A program made the translations under genes and the position numbers. From positions 1 to 41,592 of the forward strand of contig CAYPTB010000047.1 of the NCBI GenBank assembly GCA_964413535.1: 41,592 nucleotides of DNA. The letters are read 5' to 3'. The notes under the pieces were generated by a model, which saw nothing but the letters and a program-made list of their open reading frames with translations, made no database searches and had not been told where the DNA came from. Source of the stretch: CAYPTB01 sp964413535 (GTDB lineage Bacteria; Planctomycetota; UBA1135; GCA-002686595). Positions 16,058 through 23,380 of the stretch are shown here, piece after piece; within the stretch, counting starts at the first letter, position 1, and every line of letters starts with the position of its first letter.

Positions 16058-18813
16058 AGCTGGTAAGCGCGCCTGCGGAACCGCAGGCGCACGCTCTCCG
16101 CGGCGGTGTTCACGGCGAAGGTGATCGCGAAGAGCACGAGCGCGGCGAGGAACAGCGTCCGGTAGTGCGTCGAGTCGCGCACGGCCTCGGGCAGCTCGAA
16201 CGCGATGTTCGCCGCGAGCGTGCGGAAGCCGCTGAACCCGTTGAAGTCGAGGATCGGCGTGTTGCCGGTCGCCATGAGCACGATCATCGTCTCGCCCACG
16301 GCGCGCCCGAGGCCGATCATGAGCGCCGAGAAGATGCCGCTCATCGCGGTCGGCAGGACGATGCGCACGGCCGTCTGCCAGGGTGTCGCGCCGCACGCCA
16401 GGGAGGCCGAGCGAAGGTGGTTCGGCACGGACGTGAGGGCGTCGTCCGCGAGCGTGTAGATGATGGGGATGACCGCGAAGCCCATCACGAACCCCACGAT
16501 CAGCGAGTTGCGCTGCTCGTAGGTGCCCAACGGGGCGAAGTCGATGCCCCACACCGAGAGACTGCCGCGCGGATCGAAGCCGAGCGCGTCCAGACCGAAG
16601 GAGAGCGTTGCGCTGCCCGCGACCACGAGCGCCGCGAACGCCAGGGCTCGCACGAGGTCGAGCCGCGCCATCTCGCCGCGCCGCCGCAGGGCGGACTGAG
16701 CTCGGAGCCACGGTCCGACGAAGCGGCCCGACACGAGCGCCGTGACGAGGGCGCACGGCGGCAGGAGCAGCACCACGAATCCGCCGAACGCGCTCTCGAA
16801 GCGCTCGCCGCCCGGACGGCCGTCCCACGAGAGCCAACCCTTGACGTCGCCTGCGAACAGCAGGCTCTCGAGCGCCGGCCCGACGACTGTCGAAAGCGCG
16901 ATCCCGAGCGCGAGGGCGGGCGCGAAGAACGCCATTCGGAAGCGCGCCAGGCGGATCGAGGCGTCGCGCGGAAGGCACTGCCAGAGGTACGCCGACGCGG
17001 CGAACGCGAGCGGGAGGCACAGCATCAGCGCCAGCGCGCCGGGCAGGACGTCGTCGACGAAAGGCGCGATGACCTGCGCGGCGAGGAATCCGAGCACGAC
17101 GCTCGGGAGGCTGGCCATGAGCTCGATCGTGGGTTTCACGACCGCTCGCGTGCGCCCCTTCAAGTACTCGCTCGAGAAGATCGCAGCGAGGACCGCGAGC
17201 GGAGCTCCGAAGAGCATCGAGTACAGGGTGGCCTTGAGCGTGCCGACGATCAGCGGCACGAGCCCGAACTTGGGCTCGAAGCCGGTGTGCCCGCTCGAGC
17301 TCTGCCAGGTGTGCTCCGCCTCTCCGTAGCCCTCGTACCAGACCTGCCCGAAGAGCGACGCAGCGTCCGCTTCGGGGTGCTCGAGGTCCATCTCGTAGAG
17401 TCGTGCACCGGAGGCGCTGGCGACGAGCAGCAGGTCTTCCTTGGGCGCGACGCCGAGCCGCAGCACGGGCTCCCCCACCGGCAAGTGGAAGGACGCGAGC
17501 CGCGACTCGTTCGTGACGTTGAAGATCACGACCTCGCCGTCCTCGAAGCCGCACACTGCGACCCGATTCCGACGCGATACGTCCATGGAGGTCGCGGCGG
17601 CTCCCTCGTCGCAGAGATCCTTCGCGCGCACGAGGCCGTAGCTGGTGCGCGGGTCGAAGGACTCCGCCAACATCCGACCGTGGTCGGCGAGGTCGTCCGT
17701 GCGGACGCAGAAGCCCGCGCTCACGCGGCCGGCGGCGTCCCCCCACAAGAGCGTGTTCTCGCCCAGCGTGAAGTCCATGAAGGCGATCTCGGCGCCGTCC
17801 CCGAGCCTTCCGCGTTCGGCGACGAACGAATCGTCGAGCTGCGCGAGGCTCTGGATGCGCGTGTACTGGCCCGACTTCCAGCCGAGGAACGTGTCCTTGC
17901 CGGTCCCGGCGATCGCGAGGAAGTCCGGAACGCTCGCGTCGGCGTCGAGCGGGAGCGGAACCGTCGGATCGAAGCCGAACGTCGTGCCGCCCGTGGCGAA
18001 GTCGTTCTTCCGATGGCACTGCACGGCGAAGAGCCGGCTCGAGGCTCCGTCCGCGGAGTCGGCGAGCGCCACGATCAGCGGCCCGCGCGAGAGCTCGACG
18101 TGGTCGATGTGCCGGATCGGACCGTCCGCGACACGGCGCGCGCGGATGGGCTCGATCTCGAGCTTCTGGAGGCGGTACTGGCCCTGCGAGGTTCGCTGCA
18201 GGATGCCACCCTCGTAGTCGAATGGAGTCTCGGCCGGAAGCTCGTCGATTTGGTCGCGAACCTCCTGCGCGACCCAGTCGTCCAGCAGGAACTGCGTCAC
18301 GAAGCCGATGCGCGTGAGCTGGATCGAGCCGTCGGAGAGGCCGAACACGGCCACGTCGCCGAGCAGCGGGATCGACGCAGCGGTCAGCTCACCGGCCGGA
18401 AACAGCTCTTCCGTGTGCTTGCGGACGCCGTCGTCGAGCCGGAAGACGTCCAAGCTGCCGTTCGACCACAGGGACCAGCCGAGGACACCGTACTCGTCCA
18501 GACCGAGTCCCATGGGCTCGCCGCGGTCGGCATCGGACGCGACGTCGAAGGCCGCCGCACTCGCGTTCGCGGCGCGGACCTCGGCCGTGCCGAAGAGCGG
18601 AAGCACGACGACCGCGAGGAAAACGAACACGCCCGTCACGGCCACGATCGTGCCGATGCCGCCGCCGGTGATCAGGACTCGCGAAAGGACGTCGGCAACG
18701 CGAACCCTGCGCTTCGTCCGGCGGTCGCGCATGCGACCGGTGAATGCCCTGCGCTCTTCGTTCATCCTGCGTCGTCGTTCGGTTGGATCTCCGGTCGCAG
18801 CGCGTGCGAGCAT
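16054..18813 (-). CDS. pstC: PstC: long-form phosphate permease with periplasmic beta-propeller-like region
   Basis: Second permease subunit of the phosphate importer, 919 residues against about 310-330 for the classical form. The N-terminus is Arg-rich and cytosolic, followed by a transmembrane helix (about 47-73). Residues about 85-515 are a periplasmic beta-rich region with WD-like repeats (for example 'LLLVASASGARLYEMDLE', 'NRVAVCGFEDGEVVIFNV'), which suggests a propeller. The permease domain follows from about 520. It has a long insertion between its early and late helices and the EAA loop 'GATPWQTAVRIVLPTAMSG'. The ATG at 18813 has AGGGGGG 8 nt upstream, sitting inside a predicted hairpin; an in-frame ATG at residue 17 is less well supported. 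It is 54 bp downstream of pstS. Confidence 0.93.
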   Translation of the reverse strand: MLARAATGDPTERRRRMNEERRAFTGRMRDRRTKRRVRVADVLSRVLITGGGIGTIVAVTGVFVFLAVVVLPLFGTAEVRAANASAAAFDVASDADRGEPMGLGLDEYGVLGWSLWSNGSLDVFRLDDGVRKHTEELFPAGELTAASIPLLGDVAVFGLSDGSIQLTRIGFVTQFLLDDWVAQEVRDQIDELPAETPFDYEGGILQRTSQGQYRLQKLEIEPIRARRVADGPIRHIDHVELSRGPLIVALADSADGASSRLFAVQCHRKNDFATGGTTFGFDPTVPLPLDADASVPDFLAIAGTGKDTFLGWKSGQYTRIQSLAQLDDSFVAERGRLGDGAEIAFMDFTLGENTLLWGDAAGRVSAGFCVRTDDLADHGRMLAESFDPRTSYGLVRAKDLCDEGAAATSMDVSRRNRVAVCGFEDGEVVIFNVTNESRLASFHLPVGEPVLRLGVAPKEDLLLVASASGARLYEMDLEHPEADAASLFGQVWYEGYGEAEHTWQSSSGHTGFEPKFGLVPLIVGTLKATLYSMLFGAPLAVLAAIFSSEYLKGRTRAVVKPTIELMASLPSVVLGFLAAQVIAPFVDDVLPGALALMLCLPLAFAASAYLWQCLPRDASIRLARFRMAFFAPALALGIALSTVVGPALESLLFAGDVKGWLSWDGRPGGERFESAFGGFVVLLLPPCALVTALVSGRFVGPWLRAQSALRRRGEMARLDLVRALAFAALVVAGSATLSFGLDALGFDPRGSLSVWGIDFAPLGTYEQRNSLIVGFVMGFAVIPIIYTLADDALTSVPNHLRSASLACGATPWQTAVRIVLPTAMSGIFSALMIGLGRAVGETMIVLMATGNTPILDFNGFSGFRTLAANIAFELPEAVRDSTHYRTLFLAALVLFAITFAVNTAAESVRLRFRRRAYQL

Positions 18814-18850
18814 GCGGACGCCCCCCTAACTCTCGACGGGAGACGTCCGC
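18814..18850 (-). promoter_or_regulatory. Hairpin enclosing the pstC ribosome-binding site
   Basis: In the 54-bp pstS-pstC spacer, GCGGACG (18850-18844 on the minus strand) pairs perfectly with CGTCCGC (18820-18814), which ends exactly at the pstC ATG. Inside it TCTC pairs with GAGA around a 5-nt loop. The ribosome-binding site (AGGGGGG) lies in the internal bulge. This could lower pstC translation relative to pstS, or act as a processing or stabilising hairpin for the pstS mRNA 3' end. Confidence 0.5.
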
Positions 18851-18867
18851 AGCCGCTCTTCCGCGCG

Positions 18868-19857
18868 TCAGCCTTGCGTGCGGATGCCGACCTTCTCGAG
18901 GTCCTGCCGGGCGATGGCCGCGCCGACGGGGAGGTAGCCGTCCTTCACGACCACTTCCTGACCTTCCCTGCTGAAGACGAGCTTCAGGAACTCGCGGCGC
19001 AGCGGATCGATCTCCGTGCCCGGCTTGTGATCGAGGTAGACGTACAGATAGCGCGAGAGCGGATAGTCCTCGGTGTTGCCCGCGGAGGCCTCGACCGGCC
19101 TGGCCTTCTCGTCGGCCGCGAGGGGAACGACGGCGACGTCGGCCGTGCGGTAGCCGATGCCGCTGTACCCGATGCCGTAGCGGTCGTTCGCGACGCCCGA
19201 GACGACCGACGAGCTGCCGGGCTGCTCCTTGACCTCGTCGCGGAAGTCGCCCTTGAAGAGCGCCACTTCCTTGAAGTAGCCGTAGGTGCCCGACGCCGAG
19301 TTGCGTCCGTAGAGACTGATGGGCTTGCTGGCCCACTCACCCGTGAGGCCCACGTCGCCCCAGGTCTTCAGTTCCTTCGCGAAGCCGCCCTTGCGGGACT
19401 TCGAGAAGATCGCGTCGACCTGTTGCAGGGTGAGACCGGTGCGAGCGATCGGATTGTCCTTGTGGACGTAGACCGCGAGCATGTCGATCGACGTGCGCAC
19501 CTCGGTCGGCTTGTAGCCGAACTGGCTCTCGAACTCGTCCTTCTCCTGGTCCTTCATGGCCCGGCTCATGGGGCCGAAGTTCGCGGCGCGCTCGCGCAGC
19601 GCGGCCGGCGCGGTCGAGGAACCCTTGCCCTCGATCTCGATCGAGACGTTCGGATACATCTCTTTGAACTTCTCGGCCCACAGGGTCATCAAGTTGTTCA
19701 TGGTGTCCGAGCCGACGCTCTTGATGCTCCCGGACACACCCTGGACGGGGCGGTAGGACGGGAGCTTCGGGTCGACGCGGACCTGGTCCTGAGCCGAGAG
19801 GGAGGCGGTCGCTGCGAGGAGCGCGACGCATCCCGCGAGCAAACGAGTGGCTTTCAT
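18868..19857 (-). CDS. pstS: PstS: periplasmic phosphate-binding protein
   Basis: High-affinity periplasmic phosphate receptor and first gene of the pst operon. It has 329 residues with a signal peptide 'MKATRLLAGCVALLAATASLSA', cleaved near residue 22. There is no lipobox at the cleavage site; the internal Cys10 is not followed by a typical +2 pattern, so a soluble periplasmic form is likelier. Ligand-site motifs: 'SVGSDTM' (47-53), 'KGSSTAPAAL' (78-87), and 'GRNSASGTYGYF' around 186-197. These correspond to the Ser/Thr/Asp/Arg residues that hold phosphate in the PstS fold. The C-terminal 'SREGQEVVVKDGYLPV' is a common PstS ending. It is followed by pstC after 54 bp and preceded by a 425-bp noncoding region with a candidate Pho box. 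Confidence 0.95.
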   Translation of the reverse strand: MKATRLLAGCVALLAATASLSAQDQVRVDPKLPSYRPVQGVSGSIKSVGSDTMNNLMTLWAEKFKEMYPNVSIEIEGKGSSTAPAALRERAANFGPMSRAMKDQEKDEFESQFGYKPTEVRTSIDMLAVYVHKDNPIARTGLTLQQVDAIFSKSRKGGFAKELKTWGDVGLTGEWASKPISLYGRNSASGTYGYFKEVALFKGDFRDEVKEQPGSSSVVSGVANDRYGIGYSGIGYRTADVAVVPLAADEKARPVEASAGNTEDYPLSRYLYVYLDHKPGTEIDPLRREFLKLVFSREGQEVVVKDGYLPVGAAIARQDLEKVGIRTQG

Positions 19858-19936
19858 GTAGAGGATTCCTTTGTCCTTTGGCTTCTTGGAACTCGGTCCA
19901 TGATCCGAGATCCCCGACTAAGGAGGCCTGAATTGA

Positions 19937-19965
19937 TCATCAACCTGGTGTTAAGACTGCATCAG
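19937..19965 (-). promoter_or_regulatory. Candidate tandem Pho box upstream of pstS
   Basis: On the minus strand three 7-mers repeat every 11 bp: CTGATGC (19965-19959), TTAACAC (19954-19948) and TTGATGA (19943-19937). This is the 7+4 spacing of PhoB sites, about 80 bp before the pstS ATG in an AT-richer patch. The first and third half-sites match each other well, and the match to the E. coli CTGTCAT half-site is partial. No good -10 was identified downstream. Confidence 0.38.
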
Positions 19966-20282
19966 GAGATCGATCCGGGTGCTGCGCGGCTGGAACGCTC
20001 GAGCTCGCGCACTCGAGGACCCACGAGGTCGCGCGCACGCCGGGCCATCCGTTCCACGAGCGATCGAGCGCCGTGCAGGTCGTGGCGCAGCCCGACGCGT
20101 ACGCCTAGAGCGCTACGCGCGGTCCTACTCCAATGGAAAGGAGAGGCCCCGCATCCCGCCCGACCCGCACATGTGGATACCCATCGCCTGCTTCTTCGAG
20201 CGTGAGCACTCCTGGCGCCGCAGCGCTTGGCGCCGTGCGGATTCCCAGCGCTCCCGTCCGGGCGAGCCGTGACAGTCTGAAC
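19966..20282. other. Noncoding stretch upstream of the pst promoter
   Basis: Between the candidate Pho box and the membrane-protein gene. Short open frames here have no ribosome-binding site and no recognisable product. No strong hairpin, repeat or RNA gene was seen. Confidence 0.4.
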
Positions 20283-20738
20283 TCAGGCGCGCGCCATGCC
20301 GGCGGGCACGGAGAGCCGTGCTCCTTTCGAGGCCGACCGGTGCAGGCCGACCAGGACCACCGCCAGCACCAGGAAGAAGGCCGCGTTGGCCAGGTTCCGC
20401 CTCGAGTCGATCCGGAACGTCTGCGCGATCTCGTCGGCGAGCAGGAATCGCTGGAGGGAGCGCATCACGAAGAGCGCCGCGAGCGCGTAGACCACGGCGC
20501 CGTACTTCAGCGGGTCGCACGCCGCGGCAGCGGTGACGAAGCCCACGGTGAGCATGAACACGCCGAGCATCTTCAGGACGTAGCGGAACTCGGACGTCCA
20601 CTCGACCTCGGCCCCGTACAGCTTGGCCAGGAATGGTGCCGCATCCGCGCTCAGATTGAGCCCGCCGCCGATGGCCAGGTGACTCGCGCAGATGAGCCAT
20701 AGGAGTGCGCGGAGCAGTTGGAGCGAATTGTTCTTCAT
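20283..20738 (-). CDS. Small four-helix membrane protein, unknown function
   Basis: Start chosen at the ATG 20738, because AGAGGAG lies 5 nt upstream; longer frames lack such a site. The 151-residue product has about four hydrophobic segments: 'LLRALLWLICASHLAIGGG' (8-26), 'YVLKMLGVFMLTVGFVTAAA' (about 53-72), a third at about 80-95, and 'NAAFFLVLAVVLVGL' (about 119-133). The size and topology resemble small DUF4345-like membrane proteins, but the family is uncertain. It lies 46 bp after the fatty-acid hydroxylase gene on the same strand, so both may be in one transcript with the small ORF at 21723-21905. Confidence 0.65.
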   Translation of the reverse strand: MKNNSLQLLRALLWLICASHLAIGGGLNLSADAAPFLAKLYGAEVEWTSEFRYVLKMLGVFMLTVGFVTAAAACDPLKYGAVVYALAALFVMRSLQRFLLADEIAQTFRIDSRRNLANAAFFLVLAVVLVGLHRSASKGARLSVPAGMARA

Positions 20739-20784
20739 GGATCTCCTCTTGGAAGTGGATCTCGTTCGTGCTGAGCTCGATGCC

Positions 20785-21726
20785 TCACCCGGGCGAGGTG
20801 CGGAGTGGAGACGGCGCATCACGCCGTGCGCCGGGTGGATCGAGGTTGCAGTAGCGGTGGAGCTGGAAGCGCTCGCGCAGGGCGGGGGAGAGCTTGAAGC
20901 GCCCGAGCGTCAGCGTGCCGAGGAAGTCCTGGTCGTAGGGCAGTCCAAGCGGTCGCGCGCTCCGTCGTTCGTCGCGCGGATCGAGGTACGTCCGAAACAG
21001 CCGGTCCCAGACGATCACGAAGTTGCCGTAGTTCCCGTCCATCGCCAGCGTGTGGTGCAGCACGTGCTCCTGTGGCGACGTGAGGCCGAGGCAATTCAAC
21101 ACCCGGCGGGCCCAGCTCCTGCGACGCAGGAACGAAGAATGGCTGGCGGTCCCGACAACCACGATGGCGCCCAGGACGTGCAGCAGTCCGCGTGCGTCGA
21201 TGAGCGGCAGTCCCCCGCTGCGCAGCACGAGATGAACCGTCAGGGCCGTCGCCAGCGTGGTGAGGAACACGCTGACGACGAGGAACGGTCGGCCGCACAC
21301 GCCGGGCACGGTCAGGAACACCTGATTGGGCAAGTGGTGGTACTCGTGCGTGAACCACAGCCAGCGCCGGTGGCTGACGTGGCGGTGGACGAGGTAGTCC
21401 CACAGCCCGGCCGTGTAGAAGCAGAAGAGCGCGATCGCGAGCCGCGCGAGCCCGCTCGCCGGCGCCCGGGCGGAAGGTCCGGCGAAGGCGTCGCGCATGC
21501 GGTCGATGACTTCCTGCGCGGAGGGTACGAGCGCCAGGCCGCACGCTTGGATCGCGAGGAAGGAGAACGCCACGGCGCCGAGGAAGATCGCGCTCCCGGC
21601 CCGCAGTCGCTCCGCGCCGTAGTGGAGCTCGCGATGGCGATGCCGATCCCACAGATCGAGCAGGACCATGACGAGCTGGACACACGCCAGACCGACGAGG
21701 AACGGGTCCTTCAGCGCGGCACTCAT
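20785..21726 (-). CDS. Fatty-acid hydroxylase / sterol desaturase family protein
   Basis: A 313-residue membrane di-iron oxygenase-type protein. The His cluster pattern of the family is complete: 'HRHVSH' (114-119), 'HEYHH' (127-131), 'ASHSS' (His196) and 'EHVLHH' (His221, His224, His225). Hydrophobic segments surround these motifs, so the iron site would face the cytoplasmic side of the membrane. Characterised relatives hydroxylate or desaturate lipid chains or sterol-like molecules; the substrate here is unknown. The ATG overlaps the stop of a tiny upstream ORF by 4 nt. The gene is divergent from the radical-SAM operon, about 330 bp away, which raises the chance that both modules act on a lipid, though this is an inference only. 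Confidence 0.87.
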   Translation of the reverse strand: MSAALKDPFLVGLACVQLVMVLLDLWDRHRHRELHYGAERLRAGSAIFLGAVAFSFLAIQACGLALVPSAQEVIDRMRDAFAGPSARAPASGLARLAIALFCFYTAGLWDYLVHRHVSHRRWLWFTHEYHHLPNQVFLTVPGVCGRPFLVVSVFLTTLATALTVHLVLRSGGLPLIDARGLLHVLGAIVVVGTASHSSFLRRRSWARRVLNCLGLTSPQEHVLHHTLAMDGNYGNFVIVWDRLFRTYLDPRDERRSARPLGLPYDQDFLGTLTLGRFKLSPALRERFQLHRYCNLDPPGARRDAPSPLRTSPG

Positions 21727-21905
21727 CGCGGCTGCACAGTTCGCGCGAGCGAGGCGAAGTCCACGGGGAATCCTGCCAGGGGACGCGCGAGGGCCCAGGA
21801 AACGAAGGCCTCGCAGAGATCCTCCCCCCGCACATCCGAGACGCTGTTCCCGACGCGGCAGCGATACGGCTGCCCTTCAGCGGAGACAAGGACGATCCGG
21901 ACCAC
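21723..21905 (-). CDS. Small ORF coupled to the hydroxylase gene
   Basis: A possible 60-residue protein from a GTG start at 21905, supported by GGAGG 5 nt upstream. Its TGA overlaps the hydroxylase ATG as ATGA. It begins 'MVRIVLVSAEGQPYRCRVG', suggesting a small beta-rich fold. There is no signal peptide or known motif. The strong ribosome-binding site and exact coupling argue that it is translated. It may act mainly as a translational leader. No family is recognised. Confidence 0.5.
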   Translation of the reverse strand: MVRIVLVSAEGQPYRCRVGNSVSDVRGEDLCEAFVSWALARPLAGFPVDFASLARTVQPR

Positions 21906-22054
21906 GCATCCTCCTCTCGTGACGGCCCGCAATATACTCTAGCGCTCGTCACTCTTCTCGCACCTCGAGCGCACGGGAGGCCGCTCAGGATGTCCCAACT
22001 CTGCAGCTCGCCACGGCTCAGTTCCGTGCGGGATGGAAGAAGGCCCCAGCCGCC

Positions 22055-23380
22055 GTGAGGGTCACCTTCATCCGTCCGAACATGATCGCGGCGCGCTCGT
22101 CGGATGCGATGGAGCCGCTCTCGATCGCGATCCTGAAGAGCCTGACGCCGCCCGACGTCGAGACGGACTTCCACGACGAGCGGCTCGCGCCCGTCCCCTT
22201 CGATCTCGAGACCGACCTCGTCGCGCTCACCGTCGAGACGCACACGGCGCGACGCTCGTACCAGATCGCGGCGCGCTTTCGCGCGCGCGGGATCCATGTC
22301 TTGATGGGCGGCTACCACCCGACCTTCGTGCCCGAAGAGGCGCTGCAGCACGCCGACGCCGTGGTGGAAGGTGACGCCGAGGACCTCTGGCCGCAGGTGC
22401 TTGCGGACGCGCGCCGTTCGCGGCTCCGCCCGCGCTATCGGCAGGAGGGTTTCTCGGCGCTCGACGGACGGGCCCCGGATCGCAGCGTGTTCCGCGGCAA
22501 GCGCTACGCTCCCGTCGCGCTGGTGCAGTACGTCCGCGGCTGCCGCTTCAACTGCGAGTTCTGCTCGATCCGGGCCTTCTACGGCTCCAGCGTGCGCCAG
22601 CGTCCCCTGCGCGCGGTCGTGGAGGAACTGGAGCAGCTCGGCCGCCGGCACGTCTTCTTCGTCGACGACAACATCTTCGTAGACGTACCCAGGGCGAAGG
22701 AGCTCTTCAACGCGCTGATCCCCCTCGGGATCACCTGGTCCTGCCAGGTCTCGATCGACATCGCGGCCGATCGCGAGCTCGTGCGCCTGATGGGCGCGAG
22801 CGGTTGCACCACGGCGGTCATCGGCTTCGAGTCGCTGAGCGCGGAGAACCTGCGCCAGATGCACAAGTCCTGGAACCTGAAGCACGGCGACTACGCGACC
22901 TCGATCGCCGTACTCCAGGACGCGGGCATCATGATCTACGGCACGTTCGTCTTCGGCTACGACGGCGACACGCGCGACTCCTTCGACCCGGCCGTGGAGT
23001 TCGCGATGAAAAACCGCTTCTACCTGGCGAACTTCAACCCGCTCACGCCGACGCCCGGCGCGCCGCTCCACGAGCGGCTGCGGCGCGAGGGGCGGCTCAT
23101 CCACGAGCGCTGGTGGCTCGATCCCGCCTACCGCTACGGCGATGCCACCTTCCACCCGCGCGGGATGAGCGCCGAGGAGCTGACCGCGGGCTGCTACCGA
23201 GCGCGCAGCGAGTTCAACGCCTACTCCTCGATCTTCCGGCGCATGCTCGCTCCGCGAACCAACTCGCGAAGCCCCTATCGCCTGGGCCTGTACCTCGTTT
23301 CGAACCTGGTCTCGCGCCGCGAGATCCGGCGCAAGCAGGGCCGACAGCTGGGCGATGCCCTGGTGGAGTCGCCGGCGTGA
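22055..23380 (+). CDS. B12-binding radical SAM enzyme (paralogue 1)
   Basis: A 441-residue protein with an N-terminal cobalamin-binding Rossmann-like domain (about 1-125), a radical SAM core (about 150-350) and a DUF4070-like C-terminal region. The N-terminal domain has 'ETHTARRSYQIA', 'GGYHPT' (85-90) and 'EGDAED', but no DxHxxG, so cobalamin would bind without His ligation. The 4Fe-4S motif is C163-x3-C167-x2-C170 in 'RGCRFNCEFC'; 'FFVDDN' (201-206) follows. The 'RLRREGRL' motif marks the C-terminal region. Characterised relatives methylate or rearrange unactivated carbons. The GTG start at 22055 carries a weak ribosome-binding site. It is the first gene of a seven-gene operon, and its stop overlaps the next start (GTGA). 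Confidence 0.9.
   Translation: MRVTFIRPNMIAARSSDAMEPLSIAILKSLTPPDVETDFHDERLAPVPFDLETDLVALTVETHTARRSYQIAARFRARGIHVLMGGYHPTFVPEEALQHADAVVEGDAEDLWPQVLADARRSRLRPRYRQEGFSALDGRAPDRSVFRGKRYAPVALVQYVRGCRFNCEFCSIRAFYGSSVRQRPLRAVVEELEQLGRRHVFFVDDNIFVDVPRAKELFNALIPLGITWSCQVSIDIAADRELVRLMGASGCTTAVIGFESLSAENLRQMHKSWNLKHGDYATSIAVLQDAGIMIYGTFVFGYDGDTRDSFDPAVEFAMKNRFYLANFNPLTPTPGAPLHERLRREGRLIHERWWLDPAYRYGDATFHPRGMSAEELTAGCYRARSEFNAYSSIFRRMLAPRTNSRSPYRLGLYLVSNLVSRREIRRKQGRQLGDALVESPA

Noticed and set aside
14024..18019. A single frame of 1331 residues joining the pstC end with pstA
   Set aside because: Only the part after 16057 is PstA. The rest is the wrong frame of pstC, whose real frame is clear from its permease motifs.
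16165..20205. A 1346-residue open frame antisense to pstA, pstC and pstS
   Set aside because: It is Arg/Glu/His-rich with no family motif and mirrors the coding strand of the pst genes. Long antisense frames are common in very GC-rich DNA.
21933..22054. Promoter in the AT-rich motif near 21935 for the divergent genes
   Set aside because: A TATATT-like hexamer lacks a paired -35 at proper spacing.
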